DNA of 64,000 bases, taken from JBGNFV01 sp049645705. GTDB lineage: Bacteria; Bacteroidota; Bacteroidia; Cytophagales; Cyclobacteriaceae. Of the stretch, positions 35,010-44,061 are shown one piece after another. A program made the translations under genes and the position numbers. Location of the stretch: positions 1 through 64,000 of the forward strand of contig JBARUK010000043.1 in assembly GCA_049645705.1 (NCBI GenBank). Direction: 5' to 3'. Under the pieces are notes generated by a model. The model made no database searches. It was not told the DNA's origin and was given only the letters and a program-made list of their open reading frames with translations. Position 1 is the stretch's first letter. Every line of letters begins with the position of its first letter.

Positions 35010-35453
35010 TCAATGAAATATTTTAAACTGCTCGTCCTTATTATCGGTGCTAATGGTAAACAGGTACTTTTCCGAATCGCCGTGCAACAGGTAGCACTCC
35101 GTTCCGGCCGGAAAGCCTACGTAGCGGGTCTCGAGTGGTTTGAAGGCAAGCACATTGTCTTTGATACGCACTTTTCTGGGTAGCAGGCTGTTGTTACGAA
35201 TACTTACGGGAACAGAGCCGGGATTACGCTCAGCTACTTCTTCCTCATCAGTAGTTGCCGCTGGTTCCTCTGCAGATCTTTCCTGCCGCTCCTGTCGTAT
35301 GGCTGCCCACTCTTCCTCCGTTTTGGACGAATTGAACTCTTCATAATACGCCTTACGCTCGGCACGGGTCATATTATCAGGGTAGTTATCGTTGGAGCAG
35401 GCCGACAGGTACAGCAACCCCAGGGCAAAAAGCGGGACAAGATAGTTTTTCAT
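35010..35453 (-). CDS. Lipoprotein with Glu-rich linker
   Basis: A 147-residue lipoprotein. The signal sequence ends at lipobox LSAC (Cys19), then a charged helix (TRAERKAYYEEFNSSKTEEEW), an acidic linker (about 62-75), and a small beta domain (SVPVSIRNNSLLPRKVRIKDNVLAFKPLETRYVGF) that looks like an adaptor fold. Function is unknown. Confidence 0.6.
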   Translation of the reverse strand: MKNYLVPLFALGLLYLSACSNDNYPDNMTRAERKAYYEEFNSSKTEEEWAAIRQERQERSAEEPAATTDEEEVAERNPGSVPVSIRNNSLLPRKVRIKDNVLAFKPLETRYVGFPAGTECYLLHGDSEKYLFTISTDNKDEQFKIFH

Positions 35454-35859
35454 AGTTCAAAAATTGAGGTTGTGAGTTTGACTACTATAAGATAGGCACT
35501 TTAATTTACTTATACAGCATGCTCTGACCCTCCATTGTAAAATCAGCAGCCACAGTTAAACAGAAGGAAGAAACAGTATGCACCAAGCCAAAAAACTACA
35601 ATATAATTATTTATTCCGGTAATTTTTCAGTATGTTATTTGGCTATAAAGAAAATTATAGTCCATGAAACAGCAGCAATCAAGCTCTCTGGCCTATTGTT
35701 TGCGGACTATATTACTTATGGGAAACCCAGAATAAAAAGCCGACTACCAGGCATATAAGCCGGTTATAGTCCCACGTTATTCTATTTTGTATTCACAACG
35801 TGTGAACTATTCCCCATCTCTATGGCGAATAGCATTTTATTTCCAAATCAGTTTTTGCT
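35454..35859. other. AT-rich intergenic region
   Basis: No gene is supported. The stretch before 35860 contains ctattttgtattc (about 35784-35796), one base short of a TAnnTTTG box, a possible promoter of the following gene. Nothing else is recognised. Confidence 0.4.
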
Positions 35860-36183
35860 ATGAAAAGACTTAAAGCATTAATCATCTCTATGATGATCGT
35901 TCTACTATCCGTTATCCTACTTGCTGAAACCAAGGCTGCAGACTGTGCAGAAGCATCAGTGAAGGAATCTTACCAGACAGGCAATCGAATTGAAGATGGC
36001 ATTGTTTCGTATCATTTTGGCACTTGCTTTATAAGGTTTTGCGATACTAGCTATGGCGAGATCCTCGAGCCTGGTGTCTTCCCGGTCAATTGATATGGTA
36101 GCTACCAGGTAGAGCTTGCTCAAACCAATACTGGCTGGGAGATCGTTAACTACCAGCCCATCTTCGAATGTGAGATTTATTAA
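35860..36183 (+). pseudogene. Small secreted protein interrupted by an in-frame TGA
   Basis: The first 77 codons (35860-36090) encode a signal peptide (MKRLKALIISMMIVLLSVIL...TKA) and a Cys-containing mature part (ADCAEASVKESYQTGN, FGTCFIRFCDTSYGE). A TGA stop is at 36091-36093. The same frame then stays open and coding-like (YGSYQVELAQTNTGWEIVNY, FECEIY) to TAA at 36181, just 11 bases before the ATG of RiPP precursor 4. The whole frame would be 107 codons. A single substitution at the TGA (for example from TGG or CGA) would explain it. Recoding is less likely. Function is unknown, but the tight spacing suggests co-transcription with the precursor. Confidence 0.5.
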
Positions 36184-36194
36184 TAACTGCCTAT

Positions 36195-36368
36195 ATGAAA
36201 AAGCAGAAATTAAACCTTTCAAAATTAGAAGTCAGCAGCTTTACTACCACCGAAAACAGTAAAGTCAAAGGTGGAGCTACACGATTTTGCCCCCCTCCTA
36301 CCCTATACTGTGAAAATTCGGCCCGTTACTCTGAGTGCGTCGTAAACACCCAGTGTGTGGTGCAGTAA
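36195..36368 (+). CDS. GG-leader RiPP precursor 4
   Basis: A 57-residue peptide. The leader is MKKQKLNLSKLEVSSFTTTE, ending KVKGG, an excellent match to the pinensin-type leader. The core after GG begins ATRFCPPPTLYCENS and ends SECVVNTQCVVQ, with four Cys. The C-terminal SEC-x-x-NT-x-CVV block is shared with precursor 3. No modification enzyme is nearby. It lies 11 bases downstream of the interrupted secreted protein frame and is followed by a terminator. Confidence 0.75.
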   Translation: MKKQKLNLSKLEVSSFTTTENSKVKGGATRFCPPPTLYCENSARYSECVVNTQCVVQ

Positions 36369-36390
36369 ACTACGCTGCATTATAATATAC

Positions 36391-36424
36391 AAAGCCCCAT
36401 TCGAATGCTATCGGATGGGGCTTT
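36391..36424 (+). terminator. Terminator of precursor 4
   Basis: The inverted repeat aaagccccat...atggggcttt lies 22 bases after the stop. The T run is short (cttt-g-ta), so it is weaker than others here. Confidence 0.6.
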
Positions 36425-36696
36425 GTATTACTACCAGCATACCCGCCAGGAAATACCCAATACCTGGCACATGAGTTGACTATCAGCATTGAAAGGATAG
36501 AACTTCTGCCAAGGCCTGGCATCTCTACTGAAGGGGATATCTCAGTCTACAAATTCAAAGGTAGGGCCTGCATGTACGCGCATCTCCTTCAGCCCTTCGC
36601 TCTCAAAGTATTCCGTACGCAGATCAGTACCCATGTTATATACCCTATCGTAAATGATCTTCATTTTCCGGCCTCCTTTCGTTTGGATTGGTGGTG

Positions 36697-36863
36697 GGGC
36701 GATGCGTTTTGTATTGGGGTGTTCGAGAGCGATGCGTTTGGAAGCTATGGATCAAGAGCGATGCGTTTTATAAAGTCGCAGAGAAGCGTGATGCGTTTCG
36801 TTTTCAGGTTTTTAAAAGTGATGCGTTTTGTATTGAGGTATTCGAGCGATGCGTATGGTAAGG
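36697..36863 (+). repeat. Six GATGCGTTT boxes at a 28-30 base period
   Basis: gatgcgttt or close variants start at 36701, 36731, 36760, 36790, 36820 and 36848. The intervals are 30, 29, 30, 30 and 28 bases. Between the boxes the sequence differs, apart from two copies of gtattg-g-ggt-ttcgag. The unit is too short and degenerate for CRISPR. It could be a protein-binding array or a decayed tandem repeat. Confidence 0.7.
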
Positions 36864-37672
36864 AAGAAGTGCAATCTCGCGATAGTAATAAAATAAGTAT
36901 AGCACCTGTCCCCGGCCTTGAGCCGGGGCCCCCATCGGTGAGGCAGACAGCCGCTGTCTGGCACTACCGACAGAACATCAGGGCATACTTAACACCTTGT
37001 TGCTTAATCAATCTGGGTGCTAGTTCGCCTTTAACAAGGCGGTAAGTCGGGAGACTTACATGTTATTTTCTCACGATCCCTTCAGGACGAGATGCAATCT
37101 CGCGATAGTACCGACGGAGCTGCAGCGGTGTATCAGCAACACTGCAAAACTACCAGCACCCAGCAATAGGCAGTGGCGGGTATAGCATCTTTTCTGCTAT
37201 CCGATGAGCGCCATGGAATGGGCGCCATACAAATGGAGACCCCGCTATGCAGCGGGGATAAGTGCTTACCGGTTGCTAATCTTGAACCGGTTTAAAAGAG
37301 CAGTCAAAAAACCCTGAACAACATGGCATAATAGATCTTTTGTTTACCCACCTATAAATTGTATTTTTACTACACACTCTTTTGGCCCCATCCTTCCTGT
37401 TTTATTCGGTTTTTTCCCTTTATCTGGTCCGATGCTAAACCGTTACTTAACCGTTTTTAAACCGTCTTAAGAAGGGGTATCCTCTGGCTATCCTTTACCT
37501 GGGACAGGCATTCTGGTTACTGCTCGCTAATTGTACATTATCAGGTTATGGTTTGACTACTACAGACCTGATCGGGCCGCCGGGGATAGAGAGTTATCGC
37601 AGCCATGGCTAAGCCAACGCATACCGCAAAATTTCACTGTACGGCAAACAAGACAGCATCGGGGATAAGGCA
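36864..37672. other. Hairpin-rich intergenic repeat region
   Basis: The 17-bp gcaatctcgcgatagta is repeated at 36871-36887 and 37094-37110. Hairpins include ccccggccttgagccgggg (about 36909-36928), cagacagccgctgtctg and ccccgctatgcagcgggg (about 37241-37258). No gene is supported. It resembles REP-like intergenic repeats of Bacteroidota. Confidence 0.5.
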
Positions 37673-37703
37673 TAAAAAAGCTACCCGTATGAGGGGTAGC
37701 TAT
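37673..37703 (-). terminator. Terminator of RiPP precursor 5
   Basis: On the minus strand the hairpin agctacccctcatacgggtagct is followed by T6, 43 bases after the stop of precursor 5. Confidence 0.8.
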
Positions 37704-37745
37704 AGACTGACAAATCACAGATAAACTGTGATATTTTTAGGGCAA

Positions 37746-37904
37746 TTATTGGACGGCTTCGAGCCTGCCGCACAGGCATGGCTGAGGCTGACCACAGGCA
37801 GAGCAATCATCGTTGCTTATGCTGGCCCCACCGCCTCTGATGCCGGAAACGGCTTTGGTTATATGCGTTACTTCGAGGTTTTCAAATATGTTCTTCTTTT
37901 TCAT
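37746..37904 (-). CDS. GG-leader RiPP precursor 5 (divergent)
   Basis: A 52-residue minus-strand peptide. The leader MKKKNIFENLEVTHITKAVS ends GIRGGG. It keeps the spacing of the other leaders (L-E-V-x-x-I-T), but the K-L-x-L block is changed. The core is ASISNDDCSACGQPQPCLCG and a short tail (RLEAVQ), with four Cys in two close pairs (CxxC, CxC). It has its own strong terminator. The core may be modified differently from the others. Confidence 0.65.
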   Translation of the reverse strand: MKKKNIFENLEVTHITKAVSGIRGGGASISNDDCSACGQPQPCLCGRLEAVQ

Positions 37905-37958
37905 ATACTTAAAGTTTTACGATTACAGTCTGGTAATCAAGGATTATTCACCAATAAT

Positions 37959-38012
37959 TTAATTCAATTTGTGATCGAAACAAAATGAAGGCTGTGAGCC
38001 GCCACCTTTCAT
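37959..38012 (-). pseudogene. Possible remnant of a GG-leader precursor
   Basis: Minus-strand MKGGGSQPSFCFDHKLN (17 codons to TAA). The KGGG followed by a Cys-containing tail resembles the leader/core junction of the precursors, but no leader lies upstream, where the amidohydrolase gene ends 37 bases away. It is therefore a fragment or chance. Confidence 0.25.
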
Positions 38013-38048
38013 AGCCCTGGTAAGCAGATGGCAAGGGTACCGAACTCT

Positions 38049-39773
38049 TTACTCCGGCCTCACAAAGTAGACTTTGGCGATCTTACCATTTTCGATCTTA
38101 TAAATAGCAATGGCTTCCAGCGGACCATTGGGTATACCGGTTATGTACTCTTTGTCTATAACCGTATTGCCCATCACTATCCGGTTTTTTAGCTCACAGT
38201 GCAGGTCTGGTAGCCTTTCGAACATTTGCCTGTATGCCTCCCTCATAGCAGTCTTGCCCTTACTCCTGAGCTGATCAGGAAACACATATATCTCCACACT
38301 GTCGCTGTAGGGAGCCATAAAGGCATCGATGTCACCGGCGTTGTAGCCATTTAGCTGCTGCTGGGCCAGGTCTTCGGGGCTCGTATCTATGATGCTGTCC
38401 GGTATATATACCCTCCCCTTTTTCATTACATAGGCTACTTCCTTCACCGCCATAATGTCTTGCAGCGGGTTGGCATTCAGCACCACCAGGTCGGCCATTT
38501 TCCCTTTTTCTATCGATCCCAACTCTTCTGCCAGGTCCAGAGTACGGGCGGCGTTAAGGGTAGAGGCTTTTAATACATCTGCGTCAGACATGCCCGCCTC
38601 TTTCATAGCGGCCAGTTCATCGTAGTAAGAGGAAGCATGCTGCGTGCCTATGTTTCCCGCATCGGTACCGGTGGCGATGTTGACATCCTTACCGGAAAGC
38701 AGGCTCAGGTTATAGTTCCTTATGCTGTCAGAGGCATGGCTTCTGTTTATAAGCGATGCACTGAATGCTTGGGAGCTGCGTAGGGTGTCCAGCAGAGGGT
38801 GTGACAGGGACTTCAGTTCGTAATAGGAGCCGAGGGCTTCGGGGTTGGCCAGAGCAAAATCTTCAGGGCTGAAGGTCTGGGTACCGGTAAAGGTCTTTAT
38901 GTAGTTGCCGTGCACCACCAGGGTGGGTATGTAAGTGACGTCATTATCTTCCAGCAGGCCCACGAACTCATCATCTACTCGTTCATTATCCACACTGTGC
39001 ACCAGGAAGTCGGCCCCGGCCCTGATGGCCAGTTTGGCCGTGTGGAGCTGGGTGGCATGTACGGCTACTTTCAGCCCGTGCTTATGGCTTTCGGCTATAG
39101 CGGCCTTCACCATTTCGTACGATGAGTCGGCAGGCATAGACTGGCGGTGCAGATACCAGATCTTGATGAAATCGGGCATGCGGGGCAGTTGGCGCTGCAC
39201 CTCGGCGCGCGCTTCTTCGGCGGTATGCACTTCTATAATGGGGGCATCGTCACCAGCCAGGGCAGGCAGCTGATAGGGCGAGATAAGCGGGCCGGTCAGG
39301 TAGATATTGGGGTAGGTCGCATTATCGGCGTATGCCTCACGCAGGTCATAGTTAGACATGGGGCCACCCACATCAAACACGGTGGTCACGCCTGCCCTCA
39401 GGTAGCGCATGAGCAGGTCACCGGCTTCACTGCCTATCCATTCTATCTCATCTTCATAGCTTTTGTAGTCCCGCAGGTCCAGGGCATCGGGGCGGGTATA
39501 CACGCCGCCGGACTGGAAGAAGTGGATATGGGTGTCGATCATACCAGGGATCAGCCATTTGCCTTCGCCTTCTATGACCAGCCCACCGGCCGGGGCTTTG
39601 GCCTTACGGCCTACGGTACGTATCTCCCCGTTTTCTACCAGTACAGAAGCTGTTTTGGCCTTGCCGTTTTCTACATCTACTATATGGATATTGCGGATCA
39701 GAACGGGCTGCGTCTGTGCAAATACTACGGGGGCAGACAGCAGCAGGCAGGCAAGGATGAGAAGTTTTTTCAT
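38049..39773 (-). CDS. Exported amidohydrolase with C-terminal NTF2/SnoaL-like domain
   Basis: A 574-residue protein with signal peptide 1-20 (VFAQ). The amidohydrolase domain (about 23-450) has the metal ligands His82/His84 (DTHIHF), a Lys in DFIKIWYLH (carbamylated or bridging position), His in VAVHATQLH, His in FLVHSVD and Asp in GTDAGN, and ends with the usual KGKMADLVVLNANPLQDI. Residues about 465-574 form an NTF2/SnoaL-like domain (LNGYNAGDIDAFMAPYSDSVEIY, EAIAIYKIENGKIAKVYFVRPE). The fusion suggests a hydrolase for a small bioactive or xenobiotic amide/ester, with an added binding or dimerisation domain. The substrate cannot be told. Confidence 0.83.
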   Translation of the reverse strand: MKKLLILACLLLSAPVVFAQTQPVLIRNIHIVDVENGKAKTASVLVENGEIRTVGRKAKAPAGGLVIEGEGKWLIPGMIDTHIHFFQSGGVYTRPDALDLRDYKSYEDEIEWIGSEAGDLLMRYLRAGVTTVFDVGGPMSNYDLREAYADNATYPNIYLTGPLISPYQLPALAGDDAPIIEVHTAEEARAEVQRQLPRMPDFIKIWYLHRQSMPADSSYEMVKAAIAESHKHGLKVAVHATQLHTAKLAIRAGADFLVHSVDNERVDDEFVGLLEDNDVTYIPTLVVHGNYIKTFTGTQTFSPEDFALANPEALGSYYELKSLSHPLLDTLRSSQAFSASLINRSHASDSIRNYNLSLLSGKDVNIATGTDAGNIGTQHASSYYDELAAMKEAGMSDADVLKASTLNAARTLDLAEELGSIEKGKMADLVVLNANPLQDIMAVKEVAYVMKKGRVYIPDSIIDTSPEDLAQQQLNGYNAGDIDAFMAPYSDSVEIYVFPDQLRSKGKTAMREAYRQMFERLPDLHCELKNRIVMGNTVIDKEYITGIPNGPLEAIAIYKIENGKIAKVYFVRPE

Positions 39774-40244
39774 GAGAATCTGGCAGGTTTGATGTCGTAC
39801 ACCAAATTTAACCAGGAAATCCTAACAGCCAAAAAATCCGATATGGGGTAATGTGGGTTGAATTGAGGGTCAAATCAAGCCCCTATCGGTAAATAGAATA
39901 TTTAAATTTCCCTCCTATTCGAGGAAGTGATCCGGCATGCCGGCACCGGATAAAAAAGGTGCCATTCCCTTTTTTATCCAGGATTGGACCCGCAAACGGT
40001 GCTTCTACTATGTCAATAGAAATACAAGACCTATTACTTTAATAGTAGATGTTGCCATTGATTTCATTAGCATTTATTCAACCGTCTGCTTTGCTGGCCC
40101 CATCCCTGACCACAAAAAGGCTGAAACGTATTTATAGTCGTCCCCGCCCCAAGGCGGGGAATTTATTACTATACTCGTTTTTAGCTTGATAGCTATGGCT
40201 ATGGAGGCAGGGGAGTCATCACCTCCGGGGAAATAGTATGCTGA
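39774..40244. other. Intergenic region with small hairpins
   Basis: No gene is supported. Short inverted repeats include ccggcatgccgg (about 39932-39943), an A/T-flanked hairpin aaaaaaggtgccattccctttttt (about 39951-39976) and ccccgccccaaggcgggg (about 40142-40159). Confidence 0.45.
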
Positions 40245-40580
40245 TCAGGAATCGAAAAGTGATTCGAAAGCATCGGTCAGGTAGTTGACCCAGCCTTTGT
40301 TCTCATCTTCGGAAAAGTATTTTTTAGCCAGTTTTTTAAGGTAAAACTTATCCTCTTCGTTTACCACCATTTCGTCTACCTCTGCCCTGTGCTTTTTGAC
40401 CTCTGCGGCAGAAGCAGTGCCTTTCAACACGTTGAACTCAACCTCTACCATCTCGTCGAGCTTGTCAAAATCACCGTCTCCAAACAATGCTTTCTCTTGT
40501 TCCATGCCCCTTTCTTCCAGGTGCTCTTTCTCTCCTTCGTATTTGTCGTAGATCGCGAGATGATTGTGTGTTATCTCCAA
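40245..40580 (-). CDS. Small charged hypothetical protein
   Basis: A 111-residue, very acidic, helical cytoplasmic protein (MEITHNHLAIYDKYEGEKE, DKLDEMVEVEFNVLKG, EEDKFYLKKLAKKYF). I do not recognise it. Composition fits a real gene. It is monocistronic. Confidence 0.5.
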   Translation of the reverse strand: MEITHNHLAIYDKYEGEKEHLEERGMEQEKALFGDGDFDKLDEMVEVEFNVLKGTASAAEVKKHRAEVDEMVVNEEDKFYLKKLAKKYFSEDENKGWVNYLTDAFESLFDS

Positions 40581-40866
40581 AGTCCAAAAAATTTATAAGT
40601 CAAAAATAAATACCCGTGGCATCTGCCACTATACGCATAAACGATTTTGAACCACTTCTGATTTGAAAAACACAGAGAATATTTATGTCTCTATACCGGA
40701 GCCTGTCACGCTAAATCTGGACAGAGCACTATGTATGCTCTCCGAAGCAGGCCTGATGTACAACCTGTGCCTTGATAGATGAGAAGTGAAGCCGGGTAGT
40801 AAACCAGTCTATAAACACCCTCTTTGCCATATTCTTCTATCTTTAAGTGACCCAAACGGCTGATAG

Positions 40867-42180
40867 ATGAATATACTGATCATACTGTGTTGCATAGTAC
40901 TGCTGGTGCTGCTTATTACGAAAGCGAAGCTGAACCCCTTCCTGGCTTTCCTGGTGGTGTCTATCATTACCGGCCTGCTACTGGGCATACCGGGTGAGAG
41001 TATAGTGGACTCAGTAGAGAAGGGCATCGGCGGTATGCTGGGGGGCCTGGTCATCATCATTGTACTGGGGGCCATGCTGGGCAAGCTGGTGGCAGAGACG
41101 GGTGCGGCACAGCAGATCACGCGGGTACTCATGAACCTGTTTGGGCAGAAGAACATCCAGTGGGCACTGATGGTGACGGGCTTTGTGGTGGGCATTCCGC
41201 TGTTTTATAATGTGGGCTTCGTGCTGCTGGTGCCGCTCATCTTTGGCGTGGCTTACCAGTACCGGCTCAATGCGGTGTACATCGGCATTCCTATGCTGGC
41301 GGCCCTTTCGGTTACGCATGGCTTTCTGCCGCCTCACCCCTCGCCTACTGCCCTGGTAGGCCAGCTCAATGCAGATATGGGCCTTACGCTTATCTACGGC
41401 TTCATGGTAGCCATACCCGCCATCATACTGGCCGGGCCGCTCTTTGCGCGTACGCTCAAAGGCATACAGGCGAAGCCGCTGGAAACTTTCCAGCCGGAAA
41501 CGCTGCCGGAAGACCAACTGCCGGGCGCCTTTAACAGCTTCTTTGCTGCACTGCTACCTGTGGTATTGCTGGCGGCGGTAGCCGTGGTACAGCTCAATAT
41601 GGAAGTGGCAGGCATGCCGGGCCGGGTGCTTTCGTTCTTTGGCGAGGCTTCGGTGGTTATGATCATTTCGCTGGCCTATGCCACCTACGCCATTGGCCTC
41701 AGAAATGGCTTTTCTATCAATAAGGTGATGGGCTTCTATACGGAGGCCATCAAAGACATTGCGCCCATACTGCTCATAGTAGGCGGTGCCGGGGCGCTGA
41801 AGCAGGTATTTATAGATAGTGGCGTAAGCAGTGAGCTGGTGGCAGGCTTGCAAGGCTGGAACATCCACCCGCTGGTGCTGGGTTGGGTCATAGCGGGCGT
41901 TATCCGCGTATCTATCGGCTCAGCCACAGTGGCGGGCCTTACCGCCGCCGGCATCATAGCGCCTATGATGGGTATGATGGATGTAAACCCAAACCTGATG
42001 GTACTGTCCGTAGGCGCGGGCAGCCTGCTCTTCTCACATGTAAACGACTCGGGCTTCTGGATGTATAAGGAGTACTTTAACCTCAGTATCAAAGATACGC
42101 TACTCTCCTGGTCGGTCATGGAAACCATCGTATCCGTAGTGGGGCTGCTGGGTGCGCTGGTACTGGATGTGTTTGTTTAA
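40867..42180 (+). CDS. GntP family gluconate/organic acid:H+ symporter
   Basis: A 437-residue membrane protein with about 12 helices. GntP-family motifs include LNPFLAFLVVSIITGLLLGIP near the start, GIPLFYNVGFVLLVPLIF, SVTHGFLPPHPSPTALVGQL and RVSIGSATVAGLTAAGI, with SHVNDSGFWMYKEYFNLS near the C-terminus. These proteins import gluconate or related sugar acids with protons. No gluconate kinase is adjacent, so the substrate is not fixed by context. Downstream lies a two-copy RNA-like element in the opposite direction. Confidence 0.88.
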   Translation: MNILIILCCIVLLVLLITKAKLNPFLAFLVVSIITGLLLGIPGESIVDSVEKGIGGMLGGLVIIIVLGAMLGKLVAETGAAQQITRVLMNLFGQKNIQWALMVTGFVVGIPLFYNVGFVLLVPLIFGVAYQYRLNAVYIGIPMLAALSVTHGFLPPHPSPTALVGQLNADMGLTLIYGFMVAIPAIILAGPLFARTLKGIQAKPLETFQPETLPEDQLPGAFNSFFAALLPVVLLAAVAVVQLNMEVAGMPGRVLSFFGEASVVMIISLAYATYAIGLRNGFSINKVMGFYTEAIKDIAPILLIVGGAGALKQVFIDSGVSSELVAGLQGWNIHPLVLGWVIAGVIRVSIGSATVAGLTAAGIIAPMMGMMDVNPNLMVLSVGAGSLLFSHVNDSGFWMYKEYFNLSIKDTLLSWSVMETIVSVVGLLGALVLDVFV

Positions 42181-42214
42181 TCGTTTTGAAAATGATCAGG
42201 GAACATACCCAAAA

Positions 42215-42409
42215 GGGCATAAAAAAACCGGATACTATCCGGATCATGCTTCGGGACTTTCATCATAAAAAGAATTCCCTGACTGCGACACGCTGCTTTA
42301 TACTTGGCCCGGGCCGCTTAACTTGGCAATGAGTCTTTACCCATTGGTTTCTGATATTATGAACGGTAACACCTGCAAAAAGGTGTCAGTAGGCTTGTTA
42401 TGTGTTTGT
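42215..42409 (-). ncRNA. Putative structured noncoding RNA, copy A
   Basis: A region of about 195 bases similar to 55891-56094. The core cgctgctttatacttggcccg is identical in both, and acttggcaatgag is also identical. On the minus strand it would start near 42409 and end at a terminator, ccggat-act-atccgg followed by T7 (42219-42241). Hairpins are kept despite base changes: CAATGGG/CTCATTG here versus CAATGAG/CTCATTG in copy B, and acacc/ggtgt versus acc/ggt. No ORF is conserved. Strand and RNA nature are inferred from terminator polarity and the conserved stems. No known RNA family was recognised. Confidence 0.5.
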
Positions 42410-42511
42410 TAATTAGGTGTTAATATAAAGACATGAGTTCTCTATTAGCCTTATAGTTGATTAGTACCAGAAAAAAATCTACTTTATAAATGGAAATAAT
42501 AGTCAAATAAT

Positions 42512-42673
42512 ATGAATAAGAAAGCAAAACTTAAAGCGCTATATGTAAAAAGATTTACTACGGATCTGTCAAAAAAAGTAACCGGGGGAAGACACACATG
42601 GTCAGATTGCCCTATGATATCTTTTATGAGTTGTCACCCTGATACCTGTCCGACTGTTATAGAATTTGAATAA
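42512..42673 (+). CDS. GG-leader RiPP precursor 6
   Basis: A 53-residue peptide. The leader begins MNKKAKLKALYVKRFTTDLS and ends KKVTGG. The core is RHTWSDCPMISFMSCHPDTC, followed by PTVIEFE, with three Cys and several Ser/Thr. It lies 137 bases upstream of a secreted M57 peptidase. No terminator separates them clearly, so read-through is possible. No modification enzyme is nearby. Confidence 0.7.
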   Translation: MNKKAKLKALYVKRFTTDLSKKVTGGRHTWSDCPMISFMSCHPDTCPTVIEFE

Positions 42674-42810
42674 TAAACGTAAGGCAGGGTTTGAGTTCTT
42701 CTATCATTAAGTTCCAATAAAAAAAAATTACCCCTACATATTATATACTACTGCAGACACATTCACGTAACAGCATATCGATACATTGGGGTGTATTTAA
42801 ACCTTAACTG

Positions 42811-43986
42811 ATGATAATGAAAAAACTAAAACCGGGCAGGCTAACCACCGCCCTTATGGCAACTGTTATTCTTGGCCTGTCTTCCTGCCAGGAAAGTACT
42901 GTTGTAGAAGAATTAGACACACAAAGCGAAGCAAGCCTGAAGCTGGAACACCCCGTAGTAGCAAAATTGCTGGAGTTTGGCTTCAAAGCAGAAGACATTG
43001 TGGAAATAGAAGGATATTTCCTGGTAGAAGGTGACATGCTCTTCAGTAAAGAGATTGAAGAATGGCCCTTTAAAAGCGATACCCGCAAAGGCGCAGAAAA
43101 TGAGCAGTACAGAACGTACAACCTGGTTTCTGCTGAAAACCAGGTAATAAGAGTGAACCCTTATAGCGTAAAGACTACTGACCAGGATAACTGGTACGAT
43201 GCTACCCTGCAAGCCATGCAGGACTGGACCAACATCAGCAACTGCCGCATTCAGTTTCAGCAGGACGGAGGCTACGAAGACATTAACATTCGCTTTGATA
43301 ACGGAAGCCTTCCTAACAATGTGATTGCCGCTGCGGGCTTTCCCAGTGCAGGTAAACCTTATGTAGAAGTCCTGATCAACCCGGACTTTTACTCTAACCT
43401 GAATGTGTCTGAATCTTCAAAGCGATATAATATGGCCCACGAGTTAGGGCACTGTATCGGGTTTCGCCACAGCAACTACGCCTCCAGGGGAGAGACTGCA
43501 GGTACTGTGGGTGCCATTCAGGTGCCCGGCACGCCTACCAGTGACGGTAGCTCGGTTATGAACGGAGGTACGGCTCTCAATTCCTGGGCTGGCTTTAGCT
43601 CTTACGACCAGATAGGCGTACGTAACCTCTACCCCGAACCCTCATGTCCTACCCAAACGGTCAGCAGCTACTATAATGACTGGCTGACGTACCCCAATGG
43701 TGGCGAAGAGCTAGTTGAGAACTCTACTTATACTATCAGGTGGAATACGGCCAAGTTTACCGGAAGCCAGATAAAGCTGGAACTGCTGTCGTTCGGAGAT
43801 CTCTACATGAATAGCTGGTACGGTACACAACTGAGTACTACAGTGCCTAATACCGGCAGCTATAGCTGGGCGGTAGGGCCTATTAAGCATGATAATAAGG
43901 AGAATTTTCAGATACGTATCAGTGACCCTAATAACTGCTCGCGATGGGATGTGAGCAACAGCTACTTCAGATTAGAGCGAGACTAA
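42811..43986 (+). CDS. M57-type zinc metalloprotease lipoprotein
   Basis: A 391-residue lipoprotein (lipobox LSSC, Cys26). The N-terminal ~90 residues form a propeptide-like domain with FGFKAEDIVEIEGYFLVEGD, typical of the dual-action HEIGH / M57 peptidases. The metzincin zinc site is HELGHCIGFRH (His210, Glu211, His214, His220). Residues about 290-390 form a beta-sandwich with YPNGGEELVENSTYTIRW, as in KRE9/KNH-type domains. It is a secreted, surface-tethered protease. It follows precursor 6. A role in peptide maturation is possible but unproven. Confidence 0.83.
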   Translation: MIMKKLKPGRLTTALMATVILGLSSCQESTVVEELDTQSEASLKLEHPVVAKLLEFGFKAEDIVEIEGYFLVEGDMLFSKEIEEWPFKSDTRKGAENEQYRTYNLVSAENQVIRVNPYSVKTTDQDNWYDATLQAMQDWTNISNCRIQFQQDGGYEDINIRFDNGSLPNNVIAAAGFPSAGKPYVEVLINPDFYSNLNVSESSKRYNMAHELGHCIGFRHSNYASRGETAGTVGAIQVPGTPTSDGSSVMNGGTALNSWAGFSSYDQIGVRNLYPEPSCPTQTVSSYYNDWLTYPNGGEELVENSTYTIRWNTAKFTGSQIKLELLSFGDLYMNSWYGTQLSTTVPNTGSYSWAVGPIKHDNKENFQIRISDPNNCSRWDVSNSYFRLERD

Positions 43987-44001
43987 TGCCCTGTACTTCA
44001 T

Positions 44002-44039
44002 AAAAAAAGGGTAAGCCTGCACAGGCTTACCCTTTTTTT
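44002..44039. terminator. Bidirectional terminator between M57 and M28 genes
   Basis: The inverted repeat gggtaagcctg-ca-caggcttaccc is flanked by A7 and T7, between convergent genes. Confidence 0.85.
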
Positions 44040-44061
44040 GTATTAACGTTGAGCGTCCCGA

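Noticed and set aside
36697..36863. CRISPR array
   Set aside because: Repeats are only about 9-10 bases, degenerate, and no cas genes are present.
36476..37045. A 189-aa open frame
   Set aside because: It runs through the periodic GATGCGTTT repeats and hairpin repeats. Its sequence is low-complexity and lacks a recognisable domain.
39937..40137. A 66-aa plus-strand frame
   Set aside because: It lies in a hairpin-containing gap with no recognisable motif or start context.
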